Source: Streptococcus parasanguinis ATCC 15912 (GTDB lineage Bacteria > Bacillota > Bacilli > Lactobacillales > Streptococcaceae). Taken from it: DNA of 64,000 nucleotides. The notes beneath the pieces are model-generated. The model had not been told where the DNA came from. It made no database searches and saw only the letters and a list, made by a program, of their open reading frames with translations. Both the position numbers and the translations under genes were made by a program. Position 1 is the stretch's first letter. Each line of letters begins with the position of its first letter. Below are positions 18,472 through 26,969 of the stretch, piece after piece. The DNA is taken from assembly GCF_000164675.2 (NCBI RefSeq), contig NC_015678.1:372001-436000 (forward strand), read 5' to 3'.

Positions 18472-19056
18472 TTATTGTTCAGATTGATTTGGATCTTTTG
18501 GTGCTTCCACTGGTTGATCAGCTTGTCCTTCAGTGTGTTCGTGTGATTCTTTTTTGATTTCATCTACTGCAGTTTTAACTGTAGTAGTTGTCACACGTCC
18601 AACTGTTTGTGCAAATCCTTTACCAGATTCAGCAAGTTCTTCGAAGGTTCCTTTTGTGATTTTACCACCTGACATCGCCAAGAGACCAGTTACAACAATA
18701 GCGATTGATGCGATTAAAGCAAGGATCAAACCAAAGCCAATTGAAACGCCATAACCATTGAAGTCAACAGCATATTTGTTTACACCAAATAGATCGATCA
18801 ATGTTACGATAGTTGAGAGAGCTCCTGCTACGATAACACCAATTGCAAAACCTTTTGGTAGTGAAGATTTTACATCGTTCAAGCAAGCAAGGACAATCGC
18901 AACGACTGCGAAGATAATAACAAACCATCCATCTCCGCGAAGGCCATTCCAGCTGTATGAACCAAAGGCACCAGCATTAAGGCTTGCCCATGGCAAGAAA
19001 GAGCTAAGAATCGCTACCGCAGCAGAGATAATGATAAACAAACGATTTTTTTCCAT
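18472..19056 (-). CDS. Hypothetical four-helix membrane protein
   Basis: 194 residues with four clear hydrophobic helices (about residues 6-24, 44-60, 68-90 and 104-128), then a soluble C-terminal tail rich in T, V, K and E ending with a Q/D/E/P-rich region. The tail reads GKGFAQTVGRVTTTTVKTAV. I do not recognise a named family. GGAGACTT precedes the ATG and a terminator follows, so it is a single-gene unit. A cell-envelope location is certain; the role is not. Confidence 0.75.
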   Translation of the reverse strand: MEKNRLFIIISAAVAILSSFLPWASLNAGAFGSYSWNGLRGDGWFVIIFAVVAIVLACLNDVKSSLPKGFAIGVIVAGALSTIVTLIDLFGVNKYAVDFNGYGVSIGFGLILALIASIAIVVTGLLAMSGGKITKGTFEELAESGKGFAQTVGRVTTTTVKTAVDEIKKESHEHTEGQADQPVEAPKDPNQSEQ

Positions 19057-19128
19057 AATAAGTCTCCTTAAAATTTATTAGCTTTATTTTACCATAAGAA
19101 ATATCAAATGAAAACCCCATGACCAAGA

Positions 19129-19158
19129 TAAAAAGGCTGAGAAACCGTTCTCAGCCTT
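19129..19158 (-). terminator. Terminator overlapping the nrnA stop
   Basis: AAGGCTGAGAA / TTCTCAGCCTT hairpin with T5 on the minus strand; the nrnA stop codon lies inside the stem. Confidence 0.85.
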
Positions 19159-20095
19159 CGTTCGTGCGAGCCACTTCTTGTAGCTCTTGGTAGATTTGGT
19201 CATTTTCTTCGAGGGAGTAAGAGTTGGCTCCACTCGCTAGTGGATGGCCACCACCATTATGACGTTTGGCAATCTCGTTGATCACTTTTCGTTTGCTACG
19301 CATTCGGACACGGAAGTGACCGTCGGCCTGCTCGACAAAGATAGCCCAAACAGACACGGTATCAATGCGCCCAGGTGCCCCAACAATTGCAGCAGTCTCT
19401 GAATCCCGTAGATCGAATTTCTTTAAGAGTTCTTGTGTCAAGGTCACACGCGCAGCACCATGTTCATCGATCTCAAGATGGTCATAGACATAACCTTGAA
19501 GCTTAGCGGTTTTGAGATTGATCGTATCCATCTGACGAGCAAGTGCTGTAAAATCAAAAGGAATGCCTCGAAGATAGGCAGCCAGCTCAAAAGTCCGAGT
19601 CGAAGTAGCAGGATAAAGGAAGCGACCTGTATCGCCGACAATCCCAGCATAGAGAAGACGCGCAGCACATACAGGAAGTTCAAGATCCAATTCCTTAGCA
19701 AAAAGTGCGATTAACTCACTGGTAGAGCTAGACTCAGTATCGACCCAGAGCAGATCGCCATAAGCATCGTCATTTGGGTGGTGGTCGATCTTGATCAGGA
19801 AATCACCATTCGTATAGCGCTTGTCATCGATGCGGGGAGTATTGGCTGTATCACAGACAATCACCAAAGCTTCAGCATAGTCCTCATCGCTGACAGTATC
19901 CATTTCAGCAAGCCAAGTCAAGGTCGGCTCATCATAGCCAGTTGCCAAGACCCGCTTTTGAGGGAAGTGCGCACGCAGGAGATCCCGCAAGCCCACCTGG
20001 CTACCAATCGCATCCGGATCCGGATTCTGATGACGGTGGATAATAATCGTGTCATAAGCTTGAATCTTTTCAAGAATTTCATTCATTACGTTCAT
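19151..20095 (-). CDS. nrnA: Bifunctional oligoribonuclease / pAp phosphatase, DHH family
   Basis: 314 residues with the DHH-DHHA1 layout. Motifs in order: HRHQNPDPDAIGS (motif I), VIVCDTANTPRIDD (motif II, metal-binding aspartate), KIDHHPNDDAYGD (DHH), and GDTGRF. The C-terminal DHHA1 domain ends with GGGHPLASGA, the substrate-binding glycine-rich motif. NrnA degrades short RNA oligomers and dephosphorylates 3'-phosphoadenosine 5'-phosphate. GAGGTAATGT precedes the ATG. Confidence 0.92.
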   Translation of the reverse strand: MNVMNEILEKIQAYDTIIIHRHQNPDPDAIGSQVGLRDLLRAHFPQKRVLATGYDEPTLTWLAEMDTVSDEDYAEALVIVCDTANTPRIDDKRYTNGDFLIKIDHHPNDDAYGDLLWVDTESSSTSELIALFAKELDLELPVCAARLLYAGIVGDTGRFLYPATSTRTFELAAYLRGIPFDFTALARQMDTINLKTAKLQGYVYDHLEIDEHGAARVTLTQELLKKFDLRDSETAAIVGAPGRIDTVSVWAIFVEQADGHFRVRMRSKRKVINEIAKRHNGGGHPLASGANSYSLEENDQIYQELQEVARTNEG

Positions 20096-20182
20096 ACATT
20101 ACCTCATTTTCTCTGTCAATTTTAACATAAGAAAGGCCCATCCAGCAAGCATTTATCACTAATTAGGAGCTGTGGAAGCGGT

Positions 20183-20211
20183 TTTACATTAGTTCAATAT
20201 TTTGGTAGAAT
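20183..20211 (+). promoter_or_regulatory. Promoter of the LXG effector cassette
   Basis: TTTACA (20183-20188) and TAGAAT (20206-20211), 17-bp spacer, 33 nt before the first cassette gene. Confidence 0.75.
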
Positions 20212-20243
20212 GGATAAATAGATTTAGTATGGGAGGGACTAGG

Positions 20244-20513
20244 ATGATTGAAATTAAAAGTAATGCTGAAACGGCACAAGAGTTAGCGGCTTCTTTAAAA
20301 AGTAGTGGAGATGCACTTTCGGGAGTTGCATCGGCTTCGAAAGATGAACAAACCAAACTATCTGGTAATGATGCGGCCCATCAAGCCATTGATACTGCTA
20401 AAACCAAAGCAGAAGAAATTGCAGCGGCGATTGAATCAATCGGGACCAACCTGCAAAGCGTTTCAACTGGATTTACAGCAGTGGATGAAGCTACTGCTGC
20501 GAGCATTCAATAG
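20244..20513 (+). CDS. Small T7SS partner protein (TIGR04197 / DUF3130-like, Lap1 type)
   Basis: 89 residues, all helical, starting MIEIKSNAETAQELA and rich in alanine and serine. The pattern matches the TIGR04197 small type VII secretion effector family, whose members form a helical complex with the N-terminus of LXG toxins and are needed for their export. ATG 20244 has GGGAGGGACTAGG upstream. It is the first gene of a four- or five-gene cassette; its location and size fit the Lap1 role in LXG systems. Confidence 0.85.
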   Translation: MIEIKSNAETAQELAASLKSSGDALSGVASASKDEQTKLSGNDAAHQAIDTAKTKAEEIAAAIESIGTNLQSVSTGFTAVDEATAASIQ

Positions 20514-20530
20514 CTTGAGAGAGTTGGAAG

Positions 20531-20890
20531 ATGAATCACGATCAACAACTATCGGAATTAAGAAGACAAGAAGACCAACTTTTCCAAAAAGAAAGAGAAA
20601 TTGTAAGAGAAAAAAGAAATCTGGAAGATGAGTTGAACCGCTTTGAGGGCTATAGCTCTGATGCGCACCGTTATTTATGGGATGCATTTGAATCCTATCC
20701 TTCCTCTAGAAATTTTTTTGACCAACTTCAAGAGGGATTTCTTCATGAATCGCGAAAAATTTCAAATAGTTATTTAGAAGAGCTGGATGAATTAGCTATT
20801 CAAAAAAGAAAAGTCGAAGATGATTTAAATGATATCTATCATGAACGGAAAAAATTAATGATTGAAAAGGAGTGTGACGATGGGAATTGA
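20531..20890 (+). CDS. Coiled-coil T7SS partner protein (Lap2 type)
   Basis: 119 residues, almost wholly heptad-like charged helices (QQLSELRRQEDQLFQKERE; KRKVEDDLNDIYHERKKL). It sits between the Lap1-like gene and the LXG toxin, the position of the second targeting partner in known LXG operons. The 3' end overlaps the toxin start by 11 nt, so the two are translationally coupled. Family naming (DUF5082-like) is by position and composition. Confidence 0.75.
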   Translation: MNHDQQLSELRRQEDQLFQKEREIVREKRNLEDELNRFEGYSSDAHRYLWDAFESYPSSRNFFDQLQEGFLHESRKISNSYLEELDELAIQKRKVEDDLNDIYHERKKLMIEKECDDGN

Positions 20891-22862
20891 AGTTTATCGC
20901 GGTAGTTTGGATAGCCAAGCTAGTAGCACAGGTACTATGATTGAGCAACAATTGAAAGCTTATGAATCACTAGAAACATCATTAACTCAAATAGAAAATT
21001 CTGCCTCGCGCTTGTCTGGCCAAGCTTACGACTCTTTTAGAAGCTTTGTGACAAGTGTTGTCCAGCCATTGAAGGAGGCCGGTGTAGCTTTAGCAGAAGC
21101 TACGCAAGAAAGCGTGAAGAAGCTTCCAGCATCCTATCGCTCGGAGGTGGCTGACGAGGACTTACAGGAAGAAAAGTTGGTTTCTGATATTGAACAGTGT
21201 GATCGGATGATTGCTATCTTTCATGCAGAGATCAATGAAATTGCTGCTAGTAAATCGACTAGTGCTGGAGATTTTCAACGGTTGCAGAGATTACAGAGGA
21301 TTCAAGGCTTAAACGTATTAGAAAATATTTTTAAAGCTACTAAAAATAAACTACAAGAAAAATTAAATAAACTCAGAGCGTTTAATGCATCATCGCCAAG
21401 TATCTTCTGGGAAATTGATGTCTTAGCCCAAGCTATTCAAATAGCTGTCAATCAAATTAACGTAGCGTGGAATCCAAATACTGGAATGTATTCTATTCCA
21501 AAGGATTTATCCTGGTCTGATCTCGTAAATGAAACGATTAAGAATAAAGAGTTTGAAAATGAATATTTGCCAAAGAAACCAAAGGATGTAACAGCGTTCG
21601 AATATAACCAATTTCTTACGGGATTACGTGAACAATCAGTGAACCTTAAAGAAATAGATGGCTGGGATAAGTATGCCATCAAAGGTTATGTTAAAGGCGT
21701 TTCAAAAAGAACTGCTGATGCCAAGACAGGCAGTGAGTTAAATGCAAGGAGAGATGCTTTGTATGCAGAAACCAAGGAGATTGGATCAGATATCTATACA
21801 GAAATGTATGCTAGTAGTAAACTCGATTCAGAAGCGAAAGTTGAACTGGTTCTTAAGCAATTAGGTGCAGAAACGGATGGTAATCAGTTTATGCATTTGA
21901 CAAGCAAAACGCATAAGATTTCAGAGAATCTACCACCACATGGTGATTTCAACATGTATTTCAGACGTGATGTTGTAAAAGCATTCGGTGATAAACATCT
22001 TAATTCATTGAGCGGTGAAAAACTTACTGATAAAGAACGTAAAGAAGAACTTAAGAAAATTAGTCAAAAAGAAATAGCATTGCGACAGCAAGTTCATTTT
22101 TTCCGTTATTATCTGGATCGCCAAGCAATTTACTATATTCGCAATCATTACGAAGGCGCAAATGATTACGAAAAACTGTTAGCATATGGTAAAGAAAATA
22201 ATATTGAATTTGATTACACAACTGGCTCTAACTACCATAATCGCTTTAATCCAAAAGATGGCTTTAAACGTCCCTATAATATGAAGGTTCAAGTCCCTCA
22301 GGGCAATTCAGCTAAAGGAAAAGATTTAAACAATGCACGGATGGTGGAATTTATTGTGAATTTGGATACCGGCGAGTTTGACAGTCAATGGGATGCCTAT
22401 GACAATCATAAACTAGCAGATGGTCGCTATGATTCCAATCCAAATAATTATTTTAAAGATGAATTAAGGGAAATTGCTAACACGGAATCATTTAATTACG
22501 GCCCTTCAAAAGGTAATAATACGGATGTTTCGGGAATTTATCAAGGAAAACATGGAATGCTTGATGTGGATGGTACTCCTGAGCCAGCTACTCGAACTGA
22601 AGCAAAAAGACTATTTCGCTATGAAAATGATTTGGGTAAAACAGATGAAAAAACTGCTCATGTAGGTCAATTTGCGGATATTGTAAAAGGAGGAGGACAT
22701 GAAGACTATGAAGCATGGCAACGTAATACAAAAGGAATGTCAGAAAAAGAAAAAATGGAAGAGTATAATAAATATAAAAGTTATGCTAGTGGCATTAAGC
22801 CTAGCGATCGCGGGTATAATAAGTATACTCGTAGCCCTGAGTACATCAAAGAGCATAAGTGA
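20880..22862 (+). CDS. LXG-domain polymorphic toxin, T7SS effector
   Basis: 660 residues. The N-terminal about 200 residues form the helical LXG domain (MGIEVYRGSLDSQA; SASRLSGQAYDSFRSFVTS), which docks with the two small partners for type VII export. The C-terminal about 400 residues are the toxin part, with conserved-looking FFRYYLDRQAIYYIRNHYEG and LLAYGKENNIEFDY; this resembles the streptococcal DUF3114 family, but no catalytic motif can be named. Start at ATG 20880 (AAGGAG upstream). The last 164 nt overlap the first immunity-candidate gene in another frame. No secretion machine (EssC etc.) is in the window. Confidence 0.85.
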   Translation: MGIEVYRGSLDSQASSTGTMIEQQLKAYESLETSLTQIENSASRLSGQAYDSFRSFVTSVVQPLKEAGVALAEATQESVKKLPASYRSEVADEDLQEEKLVSDIEQCDRMIAIFHAEINEIAASKSTSAGDFQRLQRLQRIQGLNVLENIFKATKNKLQEKLNKLRAFNASSPSIFWEIDVLAQAIQIAVNQINVAWNPNTGMYSIPKDLSWSDLVNETIKNKEFENEYLPKKPKDVTAFEYNQFLTGLREQSVNLKEIDGWDKYAIKGYVKGVSKRTADAKTGSELNARRDALYAETKEIGSDIYTEMYASSKLDSEAKVELVLKQLGAETDGNQFMHLTSKTHKISENLPPHGDFNMYFRRDVVKAFGDKHLNSLSGEKLTDKERKEELKKISQKEIALRQQVHFFRYYLDRQAIYYIRNHYEGANDYEKLLAYGKENNIEFDYTTGSNYHNRFNPKDGFKRPYNMKVQVPQGNSAKGKDLNNARMVEFIVNLDTGEFDSQWDAYDNHKLADGRYDSNPNNYFKDELREIANTESFNYGPSKGNNTDVSGIYQGKHGMLDVDGTPEPATRTEAKRLFRYENDLGKTDEKTAHVGQFADIVKGGGHEDYEAWQRNTKGMSEKEKMEEYNKYKSYASGIKPSDRGYNKYTRSPEYIKEHK

Positions 22863-23430
22863 TACTCATTCAATATTAATAAATAAACGTTATATTGAGA
22901 CTCAAAGTATTTCAGATAATGATAAAAAATTATCAATCAGTGCAGGTTTTGATTTAAAAGAAAAAGATTTTTTTTATTACCATGGAGCTGCAATAAAAAA
23001 TAATAAATTGTATGGTGGTAGTCAGGAATATAGTGCTGCGGAGTATTATAAAAGAGCTTTAGATATTGAGCTCACTTCAGCACTTTTAAATCACCAAATT
23101 AATATTAAAGATATAAAAGATTCCAACTATCAAATCACTCGTTCAACTGATTCATTCATCAATAAAAAATTATTAGAAGAAAAACATCCGCCTGAATTTG
23201 AAGGTAGATATTCTATCAAGGATAGTCAGTTTTCCAAAGTCCGTATCACCTACAACAAAGAATTTCTACCAACAAAAATTGAGTGGTACTATAAGGGTGA
23301 AGAAGGACTAAAATGGTACACTTGGCGCACATATTCGTATCCCTTCAAAAATAAGTCTGATTTTGATAAAAAGCTGGATGAAGAAATTGAAAATATTAAA
23401 GAAATTCAAGAGGAAAATGAGGGAGATTAA
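22699..23430 (+). CDS. Membrane-anchored candidate immunity protein 1
   Basis: 243 residues. The ATG at 22699 has an excellent AAAAGGAGGAGG site, yet lies inside the toxin gene, in the +1 frame relative to it. The N-terminus holds a single membrane helix (VMLVALSLAIAGIISILVAL), wholly encoded within the overlap. The rest is an extracytoplasmic domain ending VRITYNKEFLPTKIEWYYKG and LKWYTWRTYSYPF. The same helix and domain recur in the next gene, so translation in the overlapping frame is real. Placement directly after the toxin and outward topology point to immunity. No named family recognised. Confidence 0.7.
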   Translation: MKTMKHGNVIQKECQKKKKWKSIINIKVMLVALSLAIAGIISILVALSTSKSISDTHSILINKRYIETQSISDNDKKLSISAGFDLKEKDFFYYHGAAIKNNKLYGGSQEYSAAEYYKRALDIELTSALLNHQINIKDIKDSNYQITRSTDSFINKKLLEEKHPPEFEGRYSIKDSQFSKVRITYNKEFLPTKIEWYYKGEEGLKWYTWRTYSYPFKNKSDFDKKLDEEIENIKEIQEENEGD

Positions 23431-23444
23431 CCTAGTTTTGAGAT

Positions 23445-23475
23445 AAAGCTGAGCTTACATATGTCTCAGCTTTTT
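23445..23475 (+). terminator. Terminator between the two immunity-candidate genes
   Basis: AAAGCTGAG ... CTCAGCTTT stem with a T run. Confidence 0.8.
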
Positions 23476-23521
23476 GAATAGTTTAACACTTCACTTTGGA
23501 TGTATATTTTGCTAGAATGTG

Positions 23522-24226
23522 ATGGATATGATGAAAGAAATTAAACAGAGAGGATTCAGTTCGAAAGTCTTTCTAGTTGCTTTGTCTCTAGTAGTTGTTG
23601 CTGGTGTTTTCATTGCATTCCGCAGAGGCAAGATTCAAGAAAATTCAAAATCGATATTAGAACAACAGCGGTTTATTGTTGTGGATGATTCGGGCGATGA
23701 AAATTTATATCGATCTTATTTTGAGAATGGCTATGACTTGAGGAGCAATAATTCTTATAGTAAAACTCAAGTAGTAGTAAAAAATGGGAAAAAATATGGC
23801 AGTTATTCGGACGAAAAACCATCCGATAGGTATCATAGAGACTTATACCGAAATATTACTTCCGCAATTTTGAACTTAAAAGTTTCGAGAGAAGAGATCG
23901 AAAAATCAAACTTTGTTATTGAGCGAGATCCGAAATCGTTGATTACTAAATCTCTAGTGAAGGAAGGGAAGACACCTGATTTTGAAGCCAAAGTTTTAAA
24001 TGAAAAGAATCAATTTTCCAAAGTTCGGATCACCTATAATCAAGATTATTTACCGATCAAACTTGAATGGTATTTTAAAGGTAAAGATGGGTTGAAGTGG
24101 TATACCTGGAGCCGTTTTTCATATCCCTATCAAACTGAATCTGAATTTAATAAAAAACTAGATGAAGAAATCCAGCGTATTAAAGATATTGAAGAAGAAC
24201 ACGAAGCGGAAGGAAGGGATGGATAG
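23522..24226 (+). CDS. Membrane-anchored candidate immunity protein 2 (paralogue)
   Basis: About 234 residues, homologous over its full length to the preceding gene: N-terminal helix VFLVALSLVVVAGVFIAF, then VRITYNQDYLPIKLEWYFKG and LKWYTWSRFSYPY. It has its own probable promoter (TTCACT-17-TGCTAGAAT, -10 at 23513-23518), so close that the transcript would begin at or after the first start codons (GTG 23519, ATG 23522, 23531 and 23534). It lacks a clear ribosome site, and the start is therefore uncertain. It may protect against a different toxin variant. Confidence 0.7.
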   Translation: MDMMKEIKQRGFSSKVFLVALSLVVVAGVFIAFRRGKIQENSKSILEQQRFIVVDDSGDENLYRSYFENGYDLRSNNSYSKTQVVVKNGKKYGSYSDEKPSDRYHRDLYRNITSAILNLKVSREEIEKSNFVIERDPKSLITKSLVKEGKTPDFEAKVLNEKNQFSKVRITYNQDYLPIKLEWYFKGKDGLKWYTWSRFSYPYQTESEFNKKLDEEIQRIKDIEEEHEAEGRDG

Positions 24227-24343
24227 AATAAATCCATCAATAGAGGAAAACAAGGCCGATTAGGTTGATTCGGGCCAATTTCTTGAAACGTGTCCCTTCT
24301 TTCAGCTTATCGGGAAAGGTTTCGTGCAAAATGCTTGAAAAAG

Positions 24344-24352
24344 TGGTATAAT
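24344..24352 (+). promoter_or_regulatory. Extended -10 promoter of flavodoxin operon
   Basis: TGGTATAAT, 28 nt before the flavodoxin start; no clear -35. Confidence 0.65.
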
Positions 24353-24379
24353 ACGAGAAATAGCTTTTGGGAGGAAATT

Positions 24380-24823
24380 ATGACTGTAGCGAAGATTGTT
24401 TTTGCTAGTATGACTGGAAATACTGAAGAAATCGCGGATATCATAGCGGACAAATTCCGTGATCTTGGTGTCGAAGTAGATGTGGATGAGTGTACAACTG
24501 TGGATGCGGAGGACTTCCTTGATGCGGATATCGCGGTAGTAGCGACTTATACTTACGGCGATGGAGAGCTTCCAGATGAGATCCAAGATTTCTACGAAGA
24601 TTTGGCTGGCCTTGATCTCAAAGGCAAACTTTACGGTGTGGTAGGATCAGGTGATACCTTCTACGATGAATTCTGTAAAGCAGTTGATGATTTCGACCGT
24701 TGCTTCGCTGCGACTGGTGCTGAAAAAGGCTCTGAGTGTGTCAAAGTTGATTTGTCTGCAGAAGACGAAGACATAGAAAAATTAGAAGCCTTTGCAGAAG
24801 AACTTGTAGCAAAAGCAAATTAA
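24380..24823 (+). CDS. Flavodoxin
   Basis: 147 residues from the ATG at 24380, which follows GGGAGGAAATT. The FMN phosphate loop SMTGNTEEIA is at residues about 10-19; TYTYGDGELPDEIQDF and GSGDTFYDEFCKAVDDF provide the isoalloxazine-binding loops. A small, acidic, soluble one- or two-electron carrier. It is followed by chorismate mutase and a ClC channel, an arrangement I know from other streptococci. A hairpin GAGGCTG/CAGCCTC after the stop may attenuate read-through. Confidence 0.92.
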   Translation: MTVAKIVFASMTGNTEEIADIIADKFRDLGVEVDVDECTTVDAEDFLDADIAVVATYTYGDGELPDEIQDFYEDLAGLDLKGKLYGVVGSGDTFYDEFCKAVDDFDRCFAATGAEKGSECVKVDLSAEDEDIEKLEAFAEELVAKAN

Positions 24824-24886
24824 TGACAAAGAGGCTGGATCGATGGATTACAGCCTCGATTTATATCCAAAATAAAGAGGAGACAC

Positions 24887-25159
24887 ATGGATTTAGATCA
24901 GATTCGTAAGGACATTGACCAGATCGATCAAGAGCTAGTAGCCTTGCTGGAAAGGCGGATGGTCTGTGTCGGTCAGATTGTAGAATATAAGGAGCAGCAG
25001 GGCTTACCTGTGCTCGATCAAGGAAGGGAAAGAGAAGTGCTTGAGAAAGTCGGCTCTCTCGTGACGGATGATCAGTATCGCACGACTATTCAAGCCCAGT
25101 TTCAAGATATGATGAAGCGCTCGAGAGACTTCCAAGAGGAGGTGAGGGCGCGTGACTAG
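24887..25159 (+). CDS. Chorismate mutase
   Basis: 90 residues, the size of the single-domain AroQ class. Conserved positions are visible: IRKDIDQIDQELVALLERR at the N-terminus, KEQQGLPVLDQGREREVL in the middle, and FQDMMKRSRDFQ at the end. It converts chorismate to prephenate for phenylalanine and tyrosine. AAAGAGGAG precedes the ATG. Its 3' end overlaps the ClC channel gene by 8 nt. Confidence 0.9.
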   Translation: MDLDQIRKDIDQIDQELVALLERRMVCVGQIVEYKEQQGLPVLDQGREREVLEKVGSLVTDDQYRTTIQAQFQDMMKRSRDFQEEVRARD

Positions 25160-26369
25160 TCTATCGATCAAGCAAAAAGCACAACAGTATGTGGTCCTAA
25201 CAGGGATGGCGCTTTTCATTGGTCTCTTGGTCGGTGCCATTGATATGATTTTTGGTCAAGGTCTTCTCCTGATTGGAGATTTCCGAAGCCAGCATTGGCC
25301 CTTGATTCTTTTTCTAGCCTTAGCGGGGTTTGTCATCGTTTATCTCTATAAACGTTTTGGTGGCAAGGCTTCAAAAGGGATGGGCCTGATCTTTGATGTT
25401 GGACACGCGCGTGAGGAGGAAATCCCCTTGGTCTTGGTGCCTTTGATCATGCTGACGACCTGGATGAGCCATCTCTTTGGTGGTTCGGTCGGTCGGGAAG
25501 GCGTAGCGGTCCAGATCGGAGCGACCCTTTCGCATCGTTTTGCGCGTTACATTAAGATTCCGGATGCTTCGCGTATTTTTCTCATGACTGGGATGGCAGC
25601 CGGTTTTGCAGGGCTCTTTCAGACGCCGCTGGCAGCAACCTTCTTTGCCCTAGAAGTCTTGACAGTTGGCGAGTTGCAGTTGATGGCTCTCTATCCTGCC
25701 CTCATCGCTTCGATCGTGGCTAGCTTCACCTCTCATGCCCTTGGTTTGGAGAAATTTGCTGTGCCACTAAGAGAAACGCTGAGCTGGACACCAGAGACCT
25801 TGATCAAAGTTGCTCTTCTTGGCTTGGCTTTTGGCCTTGCTGGAAAACTCTTTGCAGTTAGCCTTTCTTGGTTGAAGAAAACCGTCGCTCAAGTCTTGCC
25901 CAATCCTTATATCCGGATTGCCCTTATAGGGGCTGGACTTAGCTTGGTCCTCTTGAACCTCCAGCTGACCAAGGTCGGCACTTATAGTGGACTTGGAACC
26001 AATCTGATTGATGTGGCTTTTCATCAGGGCAGTGCGCAGAGTTATGACTGGATCTTGAAGCTCCTCTTTACCGTGGTGACCATCTCTGCTGGATACCAAG
26101 GAGGAGAAGTGACCCCGCTCTTTGCGATCGGAGCTACGCTTGGAGTCTTTCTTGCTCCTATGCTGGGCTTACCAGTCTTAGTCGTGGCAGCTATTGGTTA
26201 TGCCAGTGTCTTTGGCAGTGCGACGACGACCTTGCTCGCACCGATATTGATCGGAGGAGAAGTCTTTGGTTATGCTAATCTTCCTTTTTTTGTCATCGCT
26301 TGTGCCATCGCCTATTGCCTACCAAAAGAGTGGAGCATTTATTCCGGTCAAAAAGTTGCGAAAAAGTAG
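25152..26369 (+). CDS. ClC family chloride channel/transporter
   Basis: 405 residues with 10-12 membrane segments. ClC selectivity motifs are present: GGSVGREGVAVQ (GxxGxxxP-like region), GLFQTPLAATFFALE, and GGEVTPLFAIGA. The start is a GTG at 25152 with AGGAGGTGAG upstream, overlapping the chorismate mutase end. The residue after GRE is G rather than P, as in some antiporter branches. A second ClC gene lies at 44049-45281. Ion (chloride or fluoride) not decidable here. Confidence 0.85.
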   Translation: MTSLSIKQKAQQYVVLTGMALFIGLLVGAIDMIFGQGLLLIGDFRSQHWPLILFLALAGFVIVYLYKRFGGKASKGMGLIFDVGHAREEEIPLVLVPLIMLTTWMSHLFGGSVGREGVAVQIGATLSHRFARYIKIPDASRIFLMTGMAAGFAGLFQTPLAATFFALEVLTVGELQLMALYPALIASIVASFTSHALGLEKFAVPLRETLSWTPETLIKVALLGLAFGLAGKLFAVSLSWLKKTVAQVLPNPYIRIALIGAGLSLVLLNLQLTKVGTYSGLGTNLIDVAFHQGSAQSYDWILKLLFTVVTISAGYQGGEVTPLFAIGATLGVFLAPMLGLPVLVVAAIGYASVFGSATTTLLAPILIGGEVFGYANLPFFVIACAIAYCLPKEWSIYSGQKVAKK

Positions 26370-26379
26370 AGAAAAGAGC

Positions 26380-26408
26380 TTTACAAACCTGAAATTATCT
26401 GATATGAT
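26380..26408 (+). promoter_or_regulatory. Promoter of rplS
   Basis: TTTACA (26380-26385) and TATGAT (26403-26408), 17-bp spacer. Confidence 0.8.
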
Positions 26409-26451
26409 AGTTTCTGTGCGTAATGGAAGCACAAAAATACAGTTTATCCGC

Positions 26452-26467
26452 TGAGGGAGGTCCCTCA
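26452..26467 (+). promoter_or_regulatory. rplS leader hairpin
   Basis: TGAGGG-aggt-CCCTCA hairpin in the 5' leader, 25 nt before the L19 start; a candidate autoregulatory L19 leader element. Confidence 0.5.
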
Positions 26468-26492
26468 AGATTGACGAAGATAGGAGAATAAA

Positions 26493-26840
26493 ATGAATCC
26501 ATTAATCCAAAGCTTGACTGAAGGTCAACTTCGTACTGATATCCCTGCATTCCGTCCTGGTGACACTGTTCGTGTACACGCGAAAGTTGTCGAAGGATCT
26601 CGTGAACGTATCCAGATCTTTGAAGGCGTTGTTATCGCTCGTAAAGGTCAAGGACACACTGAAATGTACACTGTTCGTAAAATCTCTAACGGTGTCGGTG
26701 TTGAACGTACATTCCCAGTACACACTCCACGTGTAGAAAAGATTGAAGTTGTACGTTACGGTAAAGTACGTCGTGCGAAATTGTACTACCTTCGTGCATT
26801 GCAAGGTAAAGCAGCTCGTATTAAAGAAATCCGTCGTTAA
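26493..26840 (+). CDS. rplS: 50S ribosomal protein L19
   Basis: 115 residues, full length. Conserved L19 stretches: [34 protein letters not shown], and [18 protein letters not shown], with the basic C-terminus [23 protein letters not shown] precedes the ATG. It has its own promoter, leader hairpin and terminator, and is followed by tRNA-Arg, a conserved streptococcal order. Confidence 0.97.
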   Translation: MNPLIQSLTEGQLRTDIPAFRPGDTVRVHAKVVEGSRERIQIFEGVVIARKGQGHTEMYTVRKISNGVGVERTFPVHTPRVEKIEVVRYGKVRRAKLYYLRALQGKAARIKEIRR

Positions 26841-26850
26841 GACGAACAAG

Positions 26851-26878
26851 GAGGCGGGAGTGATCTCGCTTCTTTTTT
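26851..26878 (+). terminator. Terminator after rplS
   Basis: GAGGCGGGA-gtga-TCTCGCTTC stem with T6, just before tRNA-Arg. Confidence 0.8.
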
Positions 26879-26882
26879 ATCG

Positions 26883-26954
26883 GTCCCCTTAGTTCAATGG
26901 ATATAACAACTCCCTCCTAAGGAGTAGTTGCTGGTTCGATTCCGGCAGGGGACA
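26883..26954 (+). tRNA. tRNA-Arg (anticodon CCT)
   Basis: 72 nt without encoded CCA. The acceptor stem GTCCCCT pairs with AGGGGAC; the anticodon stem ACTCC/GGAGT encloses loop CTCCTAA with anticodon CCT; the T-arm is CTGG-TTCGATT-CCGG. It reads AGG codons. This tRNA gene next to rplS is a frequent integration site in streptococci; here the CRISPR locus follows. Confidence 0.93.
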
Positions 26955-26969
26955 TAAATTTATGACGAT

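Noticed and set aside
26502..26849. 115-codon minus-strand frame across rplS
   Set aside because: It mirrors the L19 codons exactly, has no ribosome site and gives an improbable composition.
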